DNA of 62,467 nucleotides, from NCBI GenBank assembly GCA_002478565.1, contig DLPC01000024.1, positions 1-62,467 of the forward strand. Reading direction: 5' to 3'. This document shows positions 62,425 through 62,467 of the stretch, piece after piece. Below the pieces are notes generated by a model. It worked only from the letters and a program-made list of their open reading frames with translations, was not told the origin of the DNA and made no database searches. The position numbers and the translations under genes are program-made. Origin of the DNA: Flavobacteriales bacterium UBA7468 (GTDB lineage Bacteria; Bacteroidota; Bacteroidia; Flavobacteriales_D; Crocinitomicaceae). Position 1 is the stretch's first letter; every line of letters starts with the position of its first letter.

Positions 62425-62467
62425 GCGTTGAGAAAATCAAACGCTCTTCAAGAAAAAGGGGCCGCTT

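Noticed and set aside
1..62467. CRISPR array, integrase, transposase or attachment site
   Set aside because: No regularly spaced repeats, no such coding regions, and tRNA-Phe has no adjacent integrase or duplicated 3' end visible.
62453..62467. Terminator or gene at the right edge
   Set aside because: The A-run followed by GGGGCCGCTT resembles the left half of a minus-strand terminator, but the other half is outside the window.

Overview
The window reads as part of a chromosome from a Bacteroidota bacterium, most likely a Flavobacteriales member. Evidence: promoter boxes of the TAnnTTTG type with TTG about 19 bases upstream, no visible Shine-Dalgarno sequences, type IX secretion (T9SS) sorting domains, gliding genes gldF and gldG, separate purS and purQ, and a type B L31 protein. 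It is gene-dense. No stretch of more than 300 bases lacks a gene, and I see no rRNA, insertion sequence, prophage, integrase or CRISPR array. One tRNA (Phe) is present. The GC content looks to be in the low-to-mid 40s per cent by eye; it was not computed.

Layout. 1-4.1 kb: rpmH, pckA and a serine hydrolase carrying a glycosidase family 3 C-terminal remnant. 4.1-4.6 kb: a complete yefM-yoeB toxin-antitoxin pair with a recognisable operator. 4.6-10.3 kb (minus): a T9SS cargo protein, then an operon of a RimB-like protease, RimK, an aspartoacylase-family enzyme and an M14 carboxypeptidase. 10.4-22.1 kb: a TonB-dependent receptor, an atypical LuxR-type response regulator, a threonylcarbamoyl-AMP synthase, rpmE2, an RsbU-like phosphatase, a PorV-like protein, pssA-purS-aldehyde dehydrogenase, a coiled-coil protein and an enoyl-CoA hydratase. 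22.2-26.2 kb: translation block rplM-rpsI-rpsB-tsf-pyrH-frr. 26.1-31.6 kb (minus): phoH-purC-panB followed by a FecBCD-type uptake system. 31.7-36.8 kb: SAM hydrolase, monooxygenase-fold protein, cold-shock protein, and gldF-gldG-DUF4340. 36.8-40.6 kb: a giant PKD-repeat surface protein. 40.6-46.2 kb: tRNA-Phe, coaX, an outer-membrane protein, lptC, a small membrane protein and a DUF5686 protein. 46.2-54.3 kb: lspA and dksA-like (minus), a DUF6427-like membrane protein, purQ-purD-CNNM-HAD, ruvB-queG. 54.3-62.4 kb: kynurenine monooxygenase, two unknown secreted proteins, metF, a class III aminotransferase, a PafA-type phosphatase and a second T9SS cargo protein.

How the genes work together. 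Most of this is core metabolism and translation. Themes are purine synthesis spread over four places (purS, purC, purQ, purD), cofactor synthesis (panB, coaX, metF, queG, kmo), surface export and motility (PorV-like, gldFG, T9SS cargo, lptC, lspA), and protein-tail modification (rimB-rimK). No single large undescribed system is evident. The most notable observations are a recurrent promoter arrangement predicting leaderless mRNAs, the four-gene RimK operon, an atypical L31 with a CPSC motif, an atypical receiver domain, and the yefM operator that fixes the antitoxin start.
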